Shown in pieces: positions 38,190 to 47,034 of a DNA stretch of 64,000 nt. Numbering within the stretch: the first letter of the stretch is position 1; each line of letters opens with the position of its first letter. The notes below the pieces were generated by a model that saw only the letters and a program-made list of their open reading frames with translations, ran no database searches and was not told the origin of the DNA. The DNA comes from DATBVX01 sp035263105 (GTDB lineage Bacteria; Pseudomonadota; Gammaproteobacteria; Steroidobacterales; Steroidobacteraceae), in contig DATFRO010000083.1 in the NCBI GenBank assembly GCA_035263105.1, positions 11,250 through 75,249 on the forward strand. The letters are read 5' to 3'. The position numbers were made by a program, and so were the translations under genes.

Positions 38190-40679
38190 ATGGAGCCGCG
38201 GCGCCTGTGCTTCGGTCGTTTTGAATTGCTGGCGGCCGAGCGCGTCCTGCTTGACGAGGGCGCACCGGTATCGCTCGGACCGCGCGCCTATGACGTGCTG
38301 CTCGCGCTGGTGAGCCGTCGCGGCCGGCTGGTGACGAAGGATGAACTGCTCGAGGCGGTCTGGCCCGGCGTCATCGTCGAAGACGGCAACCTGCACGCGC
38401 AGGTCGCGACGATTCGCAAGGTGCTCGGTCGAGATGCCATCGCGACCGTACCCGGACGTGGTTACCAGTTCACGCTCACGGCACAGGGCTTCGCGGAGTC
38501 CACGCCGCCCGCCGCTCCCCAGCCCGCGCGCACTCCGACCAATCTCCCTGAGCACCTCCCCACCCTCTTCGGTCGCGATCCGGAGATCGGCGCGATCACC
38601 GGGCTCCTCGCTGAGCACCGGCTCGTCTCGATCGTCGGACCGCCGGGAATCGGCAAGACGCGGCTGTCGCTATCAGTCGCTTGCCACATCGCCGGTGAGT
38701 CGCCAGACGGCGCGTGGCTCATCGAGCTCGCCGGCGCACGCACTGCCGAGGCCGTGCACTCCACGATCGCGAAGACGCTCGGCGTCACACTCGATCCGCG
38801 CAAGCCACCCGAGGTTGCGCTCCTCGACGGACTGCGCCGGCGCTGGATGCTGCTGGTGCTCGACAATTGCGAACACCTGCTCGAGCCCGTGGCCACTTTC
38901 GTGCGTGCGTTGCTCGAACGCGCGCCCGGCATCCGCATCCTGGTCACGAGCCAGGCGCCGCTGCGCCTGCCCGATGAGCGCATCACTCGGCTCGCAGGCC
39001 TCGCGCTCCCGGCGGGCGAGGAGCTCTCCTCTCTGACCGAGTCGGGTGCGCTGGCGCTCTTCGCGGCCCGGGCGAGCGCGGCGCTGCCGGGCTTTCAGCT
39101 CGCTCCCGGCAACTTGCGCGCGGCCATCCGTATCTGTCAGCGACTCGATGGCATTGCGCTCGCGCTCGAGCTCGCGGCCGCGCGCCTGCCGCTGCTGGGT
39201 CTGGAGGGTCTCGAAGCGCACCTCGACGATCGCTTCAAGGTGCTGGGCGGCGGAATGCGCGCCGGGCTGGATCGTCACCAGACACTGCGCTCGGCGCTCG
39301 GCTGGAGTCACGAACTACTGTCCGCAAACGAGCAGACCGTGTTTCGGCGCCTCGGGGTCTTCGCCGGTGACTTCAGCCTGCCGCTCGCGCGGGCGGTGGC
39401 GAGCGATGCGCGCCTGGATGAATGGGCGGTGGTTGAACATCTCGCGAGCCTGATCGATCGGTCGCTGGTGGTCGCCGGGAGCGAACCGCGACCGCGTTAC
39501 CGCCTGCTCGAGACCATGCGTTCCTACGCGCTCGAGCAACTGCAGCTGCACGGCGAGCGTGAGCTCGTCGAGCGGCGCCACGCGAGCGCGGTGCGTGCCC
39601 TGTTCGAGAAGATGGACGCCGACTGGCACCGTCACCCTGCAGACGAAACGCGAACGCGCTACGCGCGCGAGCTCGACAATGTGCGGGCCGCGAGCGATTG
39701 GGCGTCGAGCCCGTCGGGCGATGCCGAGACGGCGGTGGCGCTTGCGGCCGACTCGACCGAAATCTGGTTGTCGACCGGCCTGATTCACGAAGGTCTGCGG
39801 CGCTGGCGGCGCGCCGACTCGTGCGTGGCGCACGCAGTGCCGGCAGTCCAGCTGCGCTACTGGCTGGCGGGCACCGCCTACTTCCGCTGGTGGAGCGACG
39901 GGCGCACGGCGGGCGAACGCGCGATCACTCTTGCCCGCCAGCTCAAGGACGACCGGCGGCTCTACCGTGCGCTTTCGTTCGCGGCCAGTCATGCCGCGCA
40001 TCGCGGCGAGGAAGACGCGGCGGGCGAAGCACTGCGCGAGCTCGACGCGCTCGAACACGCTGACTGGCCGGCGTCCCTGAAGGTCTACGGGCTGGAAGCC
40101 CGCGCACACACGACTTACATGTCCGGCCGCTACCAGGAGACGATCGACACGGCCACGCGCATGGCGCAGATCTACCGCGCCGCCGGCGACCTGCGCGGCG
40201 AGTTTCGCACCCGTCTCTACATCGCGAATGTCACCTTCACGATGGCTCGCTACCTCGAAGCGGTGCGCCTGGGCCGCGAGTTGCGCGATGAGCCGGGCGC
40301 GAGCCGCCACGACCTCTATGGCATCGCACTGCTCAACCTGGTTGAGGCATTGCTGTTCGCCGGAGAGACGGACGAGGCGGAACGGACCGCGCGCCAGCTG
40401 CTCGCGTGGCGCCCGCCCCTGCTGGTGGGCATGACCGTGTGTCTCGCGCTCCTGCTCGCCGAGCGAGGACGCTTCGAGGACGCCGCGCGCCTCTTCGGTC
40501 ACGGCCATTCCGTGTACGCGAGCAACGGGCTGCCGCTGGAGCCTGCCGAGCGCACGGTCAGTGACCGCGCGCAGGCACGGCTTCGTGGCGCGTTGAACCC
40601 AGAAGACTTCGACCGACTCACCGCCGAAGGCGCTCGCCTGGACGAGCGCGCCGCCTTCGCACTCTCGGGTCTCGAGTAA
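38190..40679 (+). CDS. Winged-helix STAND-type regulator with ATPase and repeat domain
   Basis: An 829-residue regulator. An OmpR/CadC-like winged helix occupies residues 1-95 (FGRFELLAAERVL, AYDVLLALVSRRGRLVTKDELLEAVWPG, VPGRGYQF). It is joined by a proline-rich linker to an NTPase with Walker A GPPGIGKTRLSLSV near 151 and LLVLDNCEHLLEP near 222, then helical TPR-like repeats to the end. There is no membrane helix. GAAGGA nine bases before the ATG at 38190 fixes the start. STAND regulators bind a ligand, oligomerise with ATP and switch on promoters; nearby targets could be the lipoprotein and DsrE-like genes downstream. The inducer is unknown. Confidence 0.88.
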   Translation: MEPRRLCFGRFELLAAERVLLDEGAPVSLGPRAYDVLLALVSRRGRLVTKDELLEAVWPGVIVEDGNLHAQVATIRKVLGRDAIATVPGRGYQFTLTAQGFAESTPPAAPQPARTPTNLPEHLPTLFGRDPEIGAITGLLAEHRLVSIVGPPGIGKTRLSLSVACHIAGESPDGAWLIELAGARTAEAVHSTIAKTLGVTLDPRKPPEVALLDGLRRRWMLLVLDNCEHLLEPVATFVRALLERAPGIRILVTSQAPLRLPDERITRLAGLALPAGEELSSLTESGALALFAARASAALPGFQLAPGNLRAAIRICQRLDGIALALELAAARLPLLGLEGLEAHLDDRFKVLGGGMRAGLDRHQTLRSALGWSHELLSANEQTVFRRLGVFAGDFSLPLARAVASDARLDEWAVVEHLASLIDRSLVVAGSEPRPRYRLLETMRSYALEQLQLHGERELVERRHASAVRALFEKMDADWHRHPADETRTRYARELDNVRAASDWASSPSGDAETAVALAADSTEIWLSTGLIHEGLRRWRRADSCVAHAVPAVQLRYWLAGTAYFRWWSDGRTAGERAITLARQLKDDRRLYRALSFAASHAAHRGEEDAAGEALRELDALEHADWPASLKVYGLEARAHTTYMSGRYQETIDTATRMAQIYRAAGDLRGEFRTRLYIANVTFTMARYLEAVRLGRELRDEPGASRHDLYGIALLNLVEALLFAGETDEAERTARQLLAWRPPLLVGMTVCLALLLAERGRFEDAARLFGHGHSVYASNGLPLEPAERTVSDRAQARLRGALNPEDFDRLTAEGARLDERAAFALSGLE

Positions 40680-40993
40680 GCGCGCACCCCCGCGTTGTCC
40701 CGCGGCGCCGTCCGCGCGCCGGCATTTCCTTCAGATCGTTTCAGGCCGTTTCAGGACGCAGCCGTCCGACGCATCGCACGCTCCCGGTACAGGCGCAACG
40801 CATCGATGAGCTGCTCATCGCCGTTCGCGCCGGGCGAGTGGCCGATGACGTGTCGCGATCAGGAATCGGTAAGAAATAGATCGTTGGAGGCGAAGGACTT
40901 TGCCCTTCCCCTGCCGCGAAATGCGCACGTGGCGCAACCGGCGCGGCACTCGCGCACCAGGACCCGCGCAAGGATCGAGGGAGGGCCAGAGCG
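40680..40993. other. Intergenic region without a recognised gene
   Basis: These 314 bases separate the regulator from the lipoprotein gene. A near-direct repeat (TTTCAGATCG / TTTCAGGCCG / TTTCAGGACG) lies at about 40730-40756. On the minus strand a 34-codon stretch with protein-like composition (HVIGHSPGANGDEQLIDALR and on to a stop) lies at about 40754-40855, closed by an upstream stop; it may be the tail of a decayed gene, but is too short to name. AGGGAGGG before 40994 is the ribosome site of the next gene. Confidence 0.5.
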
Positions 40994-43900
40994 ATGAAAA
41001 GCACCGATCAGTTTCCGCGCCGGCTGTACTTCGTGCTCGTGATCGCGGGACTGCTGCAGGGTTGTCCGGCGGGCACGCCCGGTGGTGAGCACAGCGGACC
41101 CTCCATCACGACGTTCTCGAAGAGCTATGGCGCCCCGGGCGAAGACTTGCCTGCCGCAGTCAGCAGCACGAGCGACGGTGGCATCGTCCTGGTCGGAAGC
41201 GCCGGCAGCTCGGCGCGGGACGCCGGCGGCGATCTCTGGTTCAACAAGGTCGACGCGAACGGCAACGTGGAGCAACAACGGCTCGTCGGGCATCTGCCGA
41301 CCTCGGGAAGCCCGAATGTGATCGTCTCCTTTACGCGCGTCCGCGGGCTGCCGGAGGGCGGCTATGTCGCGGTGGGCACCAGCCAGGGGCTCGGTGAGAA
41401 GGATATCGCCGTGGCCCGCTTCGATGCTGCGGGCACCGCGCTCTGGGCTCGCACCTACGACTCGGGCAACTGGCTCCCCTATGAGCTGGATGGCGGCCGC
41501 TCGGCTGCGGATTCCGGGACGGACATCTCGCCCACTGATGCCGGGTTCTGGGTCGTGGCTGAGAGCTCGGCGGACCTGCGCGATGTGGACCACAGCGGCT
41601 TTGACGGCCAGACCAACCGGGGGTCGCTGTTCGTCGGAGCACGCTCCGTGGTCGTGATGCTGCTGAACGCACAGGGCGACCCGGTGCGGACGCGACGTCT
41701 AACGGACAGCGCATTCGGCACCTACGACGGTGCGAGCGCCGATGAGCCCATCATCCACGCGCTTGCCGATGGCGGCGCCCTCGTTGCGCGCCACAAGGAT
41801 TTCCGACAGACCCCTCCACAAGGCGGCTCCTCCGAAGCTCACCGCTTCACGCTGATCCAGCGGCTGCGCACCGACGCGTCGGTGGAGTGGACTCAGCGCA
41901 TCGAGGTGCCACTCAGGCCGGCGGACCTCGCTGAAATGCACGACGGCGCCGGCTTTCTCTTCGCGGGCAACGAAGCGAGCGGTAGCTCCGCCGCGCAACT
42001 CGTCAGGCTGAGCGCCGCGGGTGAGATCGCCTGGTCGAACGCGTATCCGCACACGACGATCTCGACCGTCTACGACCTGTGTCCGCAGACACCTCCGTGC
42101 GCGGTGTTCTTCGGAGGCAGCGGCAATCCCAACGCAGTACGCGGCGAAGATCGCGGCCTGCTCCGGCGCGTCACGGAGGAAGGAGCGGACCAGGAGCCTG
42201 CGTTCTTCTCGGAGCCGATCCGCGATATCGCACACGTGAGTCGCGGTGAGCGCGCTGAGCCGCTGCACGCAGTCGCCCGCGGAGCCTCCGGCTTCGCGCA
42301 ACTGCTGCGCCTGCACGGTGACACGCTTGAACTGCTCAGCTCCACGCCAGTCGCCGCGACGGTCAGCGCTGCCGCGACAGTCGAGGAGCTTCCTGACAGC
42401 AACGTGATCGCGTTCGAGCCGGCCGGGGCGTACACGGTGACGCGAATCGGATTCTCCGGCGAGGTGAGGTCGCGCTTCGTGCTGTCGCCCTCCGGCGATC
42501 GCATCGACCGTGGGCGCGCTGTTGTGGAAATCGAGCCGGGACAGTTCCTGGTCGCCGGAGACTCCACTTCGTTTGCCGAGCTCGATGGCGAGAAGCGGAC
42601 GGAAGCGTGGATCCTCAATTACAACGCAACCGCAGGCAGCGTCGCCTGGCAGCGCCGGATTGCGCCCGGACAGACGGGTGAGATCGAGGCCTTGGCGCCG
42701 GCGGGAGCTGGGCGCGTCGTAATCGGTGGACTGTTCAACGGCATCGCGCGCGCGATCGAGCTCGATGCCAATGGCCAGGGCGTCTGGCAATCGGCGCCCT
42801 TGAACGCACCCGCCCTGCATGACGACGTGCAAACCGTGCGCGAACTCCACGCCACGGCGGACGGCTTCGTCGCGTTGTTGAGCGCAGGCCAGCTCCGCTC
42901 CGTCGCGACCACCCTCACGTTGCTCGCCTCCAACGGCGCCGTGCGGTCGGCGTTCGATATCGGACTGCAGCGAGCGGGCTCGATCGATCCCGTCGATGCC
43001 GATGGAAATGGTTCCCGCAATGACGGTTACGTGATCGCCAGCGAGGGATCACAGTTCGAAGCCCTGGTCACCGTCACCAGGCTCGATGCCCGCGGCCGGG
43101 TCGTGTGGGCAAAGGCCTATGATCTGGCGACGACCTTCGCGTTCACTCACTCGGGTGCCACATTCAAAGTGCGTCAGACCGCCGATGGCGGTTTCGTCGT
43201 GCTCACCGGCGAACGGGGCGTGCTCCCCGCGGCCATCGACCCGAGCGAGAGCGCACTCGGCCAGGCGGACCTCGCGGTGCTCAAGCTCGACGCCGCGGGC
43301 GAGCCCCTGTGGCTGAGGATCTATGGCGCCGGGTATGACGAATTCGTGCACGATCTCGCCATCGGGCCCGACGGTGAACTGCTGATCGCGGGGAACTCCA
43401 ACTCCTTCGGTCCGCAGGACGCCTGGCTCCTCAAGCTGGGTTCCGATGGCCTGATCGGCGGGTCCGGCTGCAATGCTTTCCTGGGATCGGTGGACGTTCG
43501 CTCGATCGTAGTGCGCCGGGTCGAGGTGGCTGTCTCCGAGCTGACACTGGCATCGGGTGCGGAGGCCGCGCCGGTGACAGCCGTCACTTTGGCTACGACG
43601 CGTGCACGCGAAGAATCCGAGACGGCTCGCCAATGTCTCGGGAGTGCGACGCCCGCCGCACCGGCGCCGCCGCACGAGATTCCGCCGCCACCGCCGCCGG
43701 AAACCCCGCCGCCACCTCCACCGCCGCCTCCACCGCCACCGCCGGAGACGCCGACAACGTTCGCGTTGCTGATCACGGTTCACGGCGCCGGGAGTGTCGC
43801 TGGTGGCGGCCTCGATTGCCGCGAAGGCAGCCCTCTTGAGCAGTGCTCCCACGATTACGCCGTTGGCACGCACGTAATCCTGCACGCGACAGCCGACTCC

Positions 43901-44029
43901 GGATCTCACCTCGCGGACTGGAGCGGCGACTGCGACAGCTTCGGGGCCGAGGGCACGATCACCGTGACCCTGACGGGTTCGCTCAGCTGCGCAGCCCAGT
44001 TCAGTGCGATCGAAACGCCCGGCGGATAG
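40994..44029 (+). CDS. Large beta-propeller-like lipoprotein with proline linker
   Basis: A 1,011-residue lipoprotein (lipobox LLQGC, Cys24). Most of the chain is repeated beta-rich blades with the pattern TSDGGIVLVGSAGS / ADGGFVVLTGERG / PDGELLIAGNSNSFG, each followed by DAAGTALWARTY-like strands, as in SBBP or delta-60 propeller proteins. From about residue 894 a near-pure proline linker leads to an 85-residue C-terminal domain (LLITVHGAGSVAGGGLDC to SCAAQFSA) with four cysteines, of the bacterial repeat type rich in WSGDC. Probably displayed on the outer surface. The first of four co-oriented genes. Function unknown. Confidence 0.85.
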   Translation: MKSTDQFPRRLYFVLVIAGLLQGCPAGTPGGEHSGPSITTFSKSYGAPGEDLPAAVSSTSDGGIVLVGSAGSSARDAGGDLWFNKVDANGNVEQQRLVGHLPTSGSPNVIVSFTRVRGLPEGGYVAVGTSQGLGEKDIAVARFDAAGTALWARTYDSGNWLPYELDGGRSAADSGTDISPTDAGFWVVAESSADLRDVDHSGFDGQTNRGSLFVGARSVVVMLLNAQGDPVRTRRLTDSAFGTYDGASADEPIIHALADGGALVARHKDFRQTPPQGGSSEAHRFTLIQRLRTDASVEWTQRIEVPLRPADLAEMHDGAGFLFAGNEASGSSAAQLVRLSAAGEIAWSNAYPHTTISTVYDLCPQTPPCAVFFGGSGNPNAVRGEDRGLLRRVTEEGADQEPAFFSEPIRDIAHVSRGERAEPLHAVARGASGFAQLLRLHGDTLELLSSTPVAATVSAAATVEELPDSNVIAFEPAGAYTVTRIGFSGEVRSRFVLSPSGDRIDRGRAVVEIEPGQFLVAGDSTSFAELDGEKRTEAWILNYNATAGSVAWQRRIAPGQTGEIEALAPAGAGRVVIGGLFNGIARAIELDANGQGVWQSAPLNAPALHDDVQTVRELHATADGFVALLSAGQLRSVATTLTLLASNGAVRSAFDIGLQRAGSIDPVDADGNGSRNDGYVIASEGSQFEALVTVTRLDARGRVVWAKAYDLATTFAFTHSGATFKVRQTADGGFVVLTGERGVLPAAIDPSESALGQADLAVLKLDAAGEPLWLRIYGAGYDEFVHDLAIGPDGELLIAGNSNSFGPQDAWLLKLGSDGLIGGSGCNAFLGSVDVRSIVVRRVEVAVSELTLASGAEAAPVTAVTLATTRAREESETARQCLGSATPAAPAPPHEIPPPPPPETPPPPPPPPPPPPPETPTTFALLITVHGAGSVAGGGLDCREGSPLEQCSHDYAVGTHVILHATADSGSHLADWSGDCDSFGAEGTITVTLTGSLSCAAQFSAIETPGG

Positions 44030-44076
44030 CCCAGGCATCGACACAAACCATCAACCCTCTCGCAGAGGAGCCCACC

Positions 44077-44403
44077 ATGTCCGGATACCTTTTGATCGAA
44101 TCCCGCGACCCCTTCGAATCGAAGGGCTTCGCCCAGCACTGCGAACTCGCGCTGACGCTGCTCGGCGAAGGCAACAGCGTCACGCTGTTCCTGGTCGAGA
44201 ATGCCGTGCTCGCCGCGCGAGCCGCCGCGAAGGCGCGCGACCTGGACAAGCTCGCCAAGGCCGGCGTGCGGGTCCTCGCCGACAAGTTCGCGCTGCACGA
44301 GCGCGGCATCGACGCGCGCCAGGTCATCGCCGCCGTCGAACCCGCGGAGCTCAACGCCCTGCTCGCACACCTCGCCGACGGCGCCAAGACTCTCTGGAAC
44401 TAG
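44077..44403 (+). CDS. DsrE-like protein 1
   Basis: A 108-residue alpha/beta protein. It starts MSGYLLIESRDPFESKGFAQH, continues TLLGEGNSVTLFLVENAVL and VRVLADKFALHERGID, the fold order of DsrE/TusD proteins. It lacks the conserved cysteine near the middle of the family; its only cysteine is near residue 23. AGAGGAG is the ribosome site. The first of three consecutive paralogues, like the DsrE-DsrF-DsrH or TusDCB triads. Confidence 0.75.
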   Translation: MSGYLLIESRDPFESKGFAQHCELALTLLGEGNSVTLFLVENAVLAARAAAKARDLDKLAKAGVRVLADKFALHERGIDARQVIAAVEPAELNALLAHLADGAKTLWN

Positions 44404-44413
44404 GAGCCCGACC

Positions 44414-44821
44414 ATGTCCAAGACACTGACCTTTCTCCTCATGGACGCACCGTACGAGCAGTCGCGCACGTCGACCGCGTTCCGCCTCATCGACCTCGCG
44501 TTGCAAGCCGGACACGGCGTGCGCGTGTTCGCCTACGAAGGCGCCGTCTGCCTGCCGCTGATGCACCAGCAGCCGCACGCCAACGCGATTCACGGCCGCA
44601 CCGTCGAAGAGGAATCGCACCCGACCCCGCGGACCTGGGTCAGCGCGCTGATCGAGCTGGCAAAGGCAAAGGGGCTACCGTTCGACTGGGTGAACTGCGG
44701 CCTCTGCGTCGATGAGCGCGGCGCGAGCGAGACCATCCCCGGCGTGCGGCGCGGCTCGCCCGCGGACTTCTGGAAGATGAACCTCGAGAGCGTCAACACG
44801 CTCGTCATACCGACCCGCTAG
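44414..44821 (+). CDS. DsrE-like protein 2 with CxxC motif
   Basis: A 135-residue DsrE-family protein. TFLLMDAPYEQSRTSTAFRLIDLALQ opens the fold; HGVRVFAYEGAV follows. Cys95 and Cys98 lie in WVNCGLCVDERG, matching the CGxC-x-D-x-RG motif of DsrE sulfur carriers. TAGGAG upstream is the ribosome site, and the gap to DsrE-like 1 is ten bases. Of the three, this one is the best candidate to carry persulfide sulfur, by family knowledge. Confidence 0.82.
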   Translation: MSKTLTFLLMDAPYEQSRTSTAFRLIDLALQAGHGVRVFAYEGAVCLPLMHQQPHANAIHGRTVEEESHPTPRTWVSALIELAKAKGLPFDWVNCGLCVDERGASETIPGVRRGSPADFWKMNLESVNTLVIPTR

Positions 44822-44831
44822 GAGAATTCGC

Positions 44832-45212
44832 ATGCGAGTACTGCAGATCATCGAACCGGCCTATCGAGCCACCCTCGAAGAGCAGGACGACACCGTGTTG
44901 TGGTTCACGCGCGCGATACGCGGTGCCGGCGCGCCCGCGGACGTGCTCCTGTGCGGCACGGCCGTCAACTACTCCGTGCGCGGACAGAGCGCGGCGGGAT
45001 TCAGCGTCGGCAGCTGGGCGCAGCGTCATCCGCCCGCGATCGAGCACGAGATCACCAAGCTGATCGAGAGCGGCGCGCGGGTCGCGGCGCTCGCGGAAGA
45101 TCTCGCGGAGCGCGGCATCACCACCGAGTCGATGCTTGCGGGTATCGAAGTGTTGAGCCGCAAGTCGCTCGGCGGGCTCTTCGCTCAGTACGAGCGCGTC
45201 TGGAAGTGGTAG
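44832..45212 (+). CDS. DsrE-like protein 3
   Basis: A 126-residue protein of the same fold class. MRVLQIIEPAYRATLEEQDDT, a second strand ADVLLCGTAVNYSV with one cysteine near residue 41, and ARVAALAEDLAERGI near 84. It resembles DsrH/DsrE-type subunits more than enzymes. TAGGAGAATTCGC precedes the ATG. It ends one base before the convergent regulator at 45214, so there is no room for a separate terminator. Confidence 0.75.
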   Translation: MRVLQIIEPAYRATLEEQDDTVLWFTRAIRGAGAPADVLLCGTAVNYSVRGQSAAGFSVGSWAQRHPPAIEHEITKLIESGARVAALAEDLAERGITTESMLAGIEVLSRKSLGGLFAQYERVWKW

Positions 45213-45213
45213 C

Positions 45214-46941
45214 TCAGACGCTCCAGCCGATGCGCCGCATGAGGTGCGTGAAGCGCTTGTCGTCGCGGATCGGGTCGAACAGGGGCTCCGAGTTGAGCTC
45301 GATAAGGTCGGGATTACCGCCCTCGTAGGCGGTCTCGAGCCACTCGAAGGCGCGCGTCCGGTCCTTCGCGGCCGCGTGGATCTTCGCGATGTTGTACGGC
45401 AGGACGTAGCGCTTGCCGCGCTGGCGCTCGAACTGCTTCACGATCCGGGCGGCCTTCGCGCGCTCGCCGCTCGCGGCATACGCCATCGCCAGTGCCGCCT
45501 GCGTTTCGGTGCTGCGACTGGCGAGCGCGGTCGAAAGTTTCAGGCAGCGAATCGCGTCCGCGAAGCGCTGCTGTTGAATGCGCACCAGGCCGAGCCGCAG
45601 GTGCGGCAGGAAGTGCTCCGGCGTGGTCTCGACCGCATCCACCAGCACCTCGCTCGCGCGATCGTAGCGGCGCGCGAGGTAGAGGATCATTCCGAGGGCG
45701 GAGCGAATCACCGGCGACAGCGGATCGAGCCGCACGGCCGCTTCCGTCGTTGCGATCGCCTCCTCGGGCCTCCCCTGGCACATCAGGTACTCGCCGTACC
45801 AGTAGTAGGCGATGGCGTGCGAGGGGCTGAGCTCGGTCGCGCGCCGGAAATCCTGGTCGAGTCCCTCCCAGTCCCAGTCGTGCAATCGCACGTGCGCGAG
45901 CGAGGCGCGCGCATCGCCTGATTCGGCATCGAGATCCAGTGCACGACGCGCCGCTGAGCGCGCGCGCCGAAACGTCTCGCGTGCAGGCACCATGCCGCGG
46001 CACGCGAGCATCACATTGGCATCCGCGATGCCCGCGTAAGCCGGCGCATGGGTCGGACAATGCTCGAGCGCGGCCTCGAACTGCGCGATGCTGTCGCGCA
46101 TCCCGCTCTCGGTGCGCTGGTTGAGGAAGTGCCGGCCGCGCAGGAATGCCTGGTAGGTCGCAGCCGGTATATCCGAGGTATCGGTGAAGCGCCGCGCCAC
46201 GCGTGGCGTGAGCTTGATCTGGATCTCGCGTGCAATCGCCTGCGCGACCTCGCACTGCAGGCGCAGCATGTCGCCGGCTTCGCGCTCGTAGGTGTCCGCC
46301 CACACGTGTGTCTCATCGCGCACCTGGATCAGTTGCGCGGCAATGCGCACGCGTCCGCGCTCGCGGCGCACGCTGCCCTGCACGATGTAGTGCGCGCCGA
46401 GGTCGCGCCCGATCTCCCCGATGCGCTTCGCCGTGCCCTTGAACATCATGCTGGAGGTGCGCGCGATCACGCCGAGCCGTTCGGGGTTCAGCGTGCTGAG
46501 CTGCGCAATCATTTCCTCGGTGAGACCGTCGCTGAAGTAATCGTGGCGGCGCGAGCTGCTCAGGTTTTCGATCGGCAGCACCGCGAGCATCGTGCGACTC
46601 TGCGCAGGCTCCTCTGCCGCACCCCGGTCGAGCGGCGCGACGAAGCGATAGCCGCGCTTCGACACGGTGGCGATATACGCCCGGCTCGCATCGTTCCCGC
46701 CGAGCGCCTTGCGCAGGATCGACACCGTGCGCGTGAGGCTCCCCTCGCCCACCACCACGCCGGGCCAGACGCTGTCGAGGAGCGTGCCCTTGTCGACGAC
46801 ACTGCCGGCGTGCTCCAGCAGCAGGTTCAACGTGTCGGCCGCCTTGGGCGGCAGCCCCAGGTCTTTCGAGTCGCGCAACAGCACGCGACCGTGGCCGTCG
46901 AACGTGAAAGGACCGAAGCGATAGTGCTGACCGGCGGACAT
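45214..46941 (-). CDS. Winged-helix regulator with FlgO-like and TPR domains (CadC-type, soluble)
   Basis: A 575-residue protein. The N-terminal winged helix (YRFGPFTFDGHGRVLLRDS to SKRGYRFVAPL, residues 6-104) is followed by a region LAVLPIENLSSSRRHDYFSDGLTEEM near 120 to HVWADTYERE near 220, common in bacterial adenylate-cyclase-like/TPR regulators, then TPR repeats to about 560. There is no membrane helix. It ends next to the convergent DsrE-like operon. Together with the regulator at 38190 it brackets the lipoprotein/DsrE block. Confidence 0.9.
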   Translation of the reverse strand: MSAGQHYRFGPFTFDGHGRVLLRDSKDLGLPPKAADTLNLLLEHAGSVVDKGTLLDSVWPGVVVGEGSLTRTVSILRKALGGNDASRAYIATVSKRGYRFVAPLDRGAAEEPAQSRTMLAVLPIENLSSSRRHDYFSDGLTEEMIAQLSTLNPERLGVIARTSSMMFKGTAKRIGEIGRDLGAHYIVQGSVRRERGRVRIAAQLIQVRDETHVWADTYEREAGDMLRLQCEVAQAIAREIQIKLTPRVARRFTDTSDIPAATYQAFLRGRHFLNQRTESGMRDSIAQFEAALEHCPTHAPAYAGIADANVMLACRGMVPARETFRRARSAARRALDLDAESGDARASLAHVRLHDWDWEGLDQDFRRATELSPSHAIAYYWYGEYLMCQGRPEEAIATTEAAVRLDPLSPVIRSALGMILYLARRYDRASEVLVDAVETTPEHFLPHLRLGLVRIQQQRFADAIRCLKLSTALASRSTETQAALAMAYAASGERAKAARIVKQFERQRGKRYVLPYNIAKIHAAAKDRTRAFEWLETAYEGGNPDLIELNSEPLFDPIRDDKRFTHLMRRIGWSV

Positions 46942-47034
46942 CTGCGGCCGTCTCGATCGTGAAGCGGATGTGCCGTCGATGATAGCCGCCGGGCGACCCC
47001 GCGCAAGGCTGCGCTCGCGGCGCCGGCGCTCAGA

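Noticed and set aside
38076..38618. N-terminal extension of gltX by about 180 codons
   Set aside because: Family length and the first motif fix the start at 38075, and the extension is antisense to the regulator.
40754..40855. Minus-strand 34-codon stretch resembling a protein C-terminus
   Set aside because: A stop directly upstream in frame and no start; too short to call a pseudogene.
43680..43745. CCGCCG/CCACCG-rich tract as a tandem DNA repeat element
   Set aside because: It encodes the polyproline linker of the lipoprotein and is explained by the protein.
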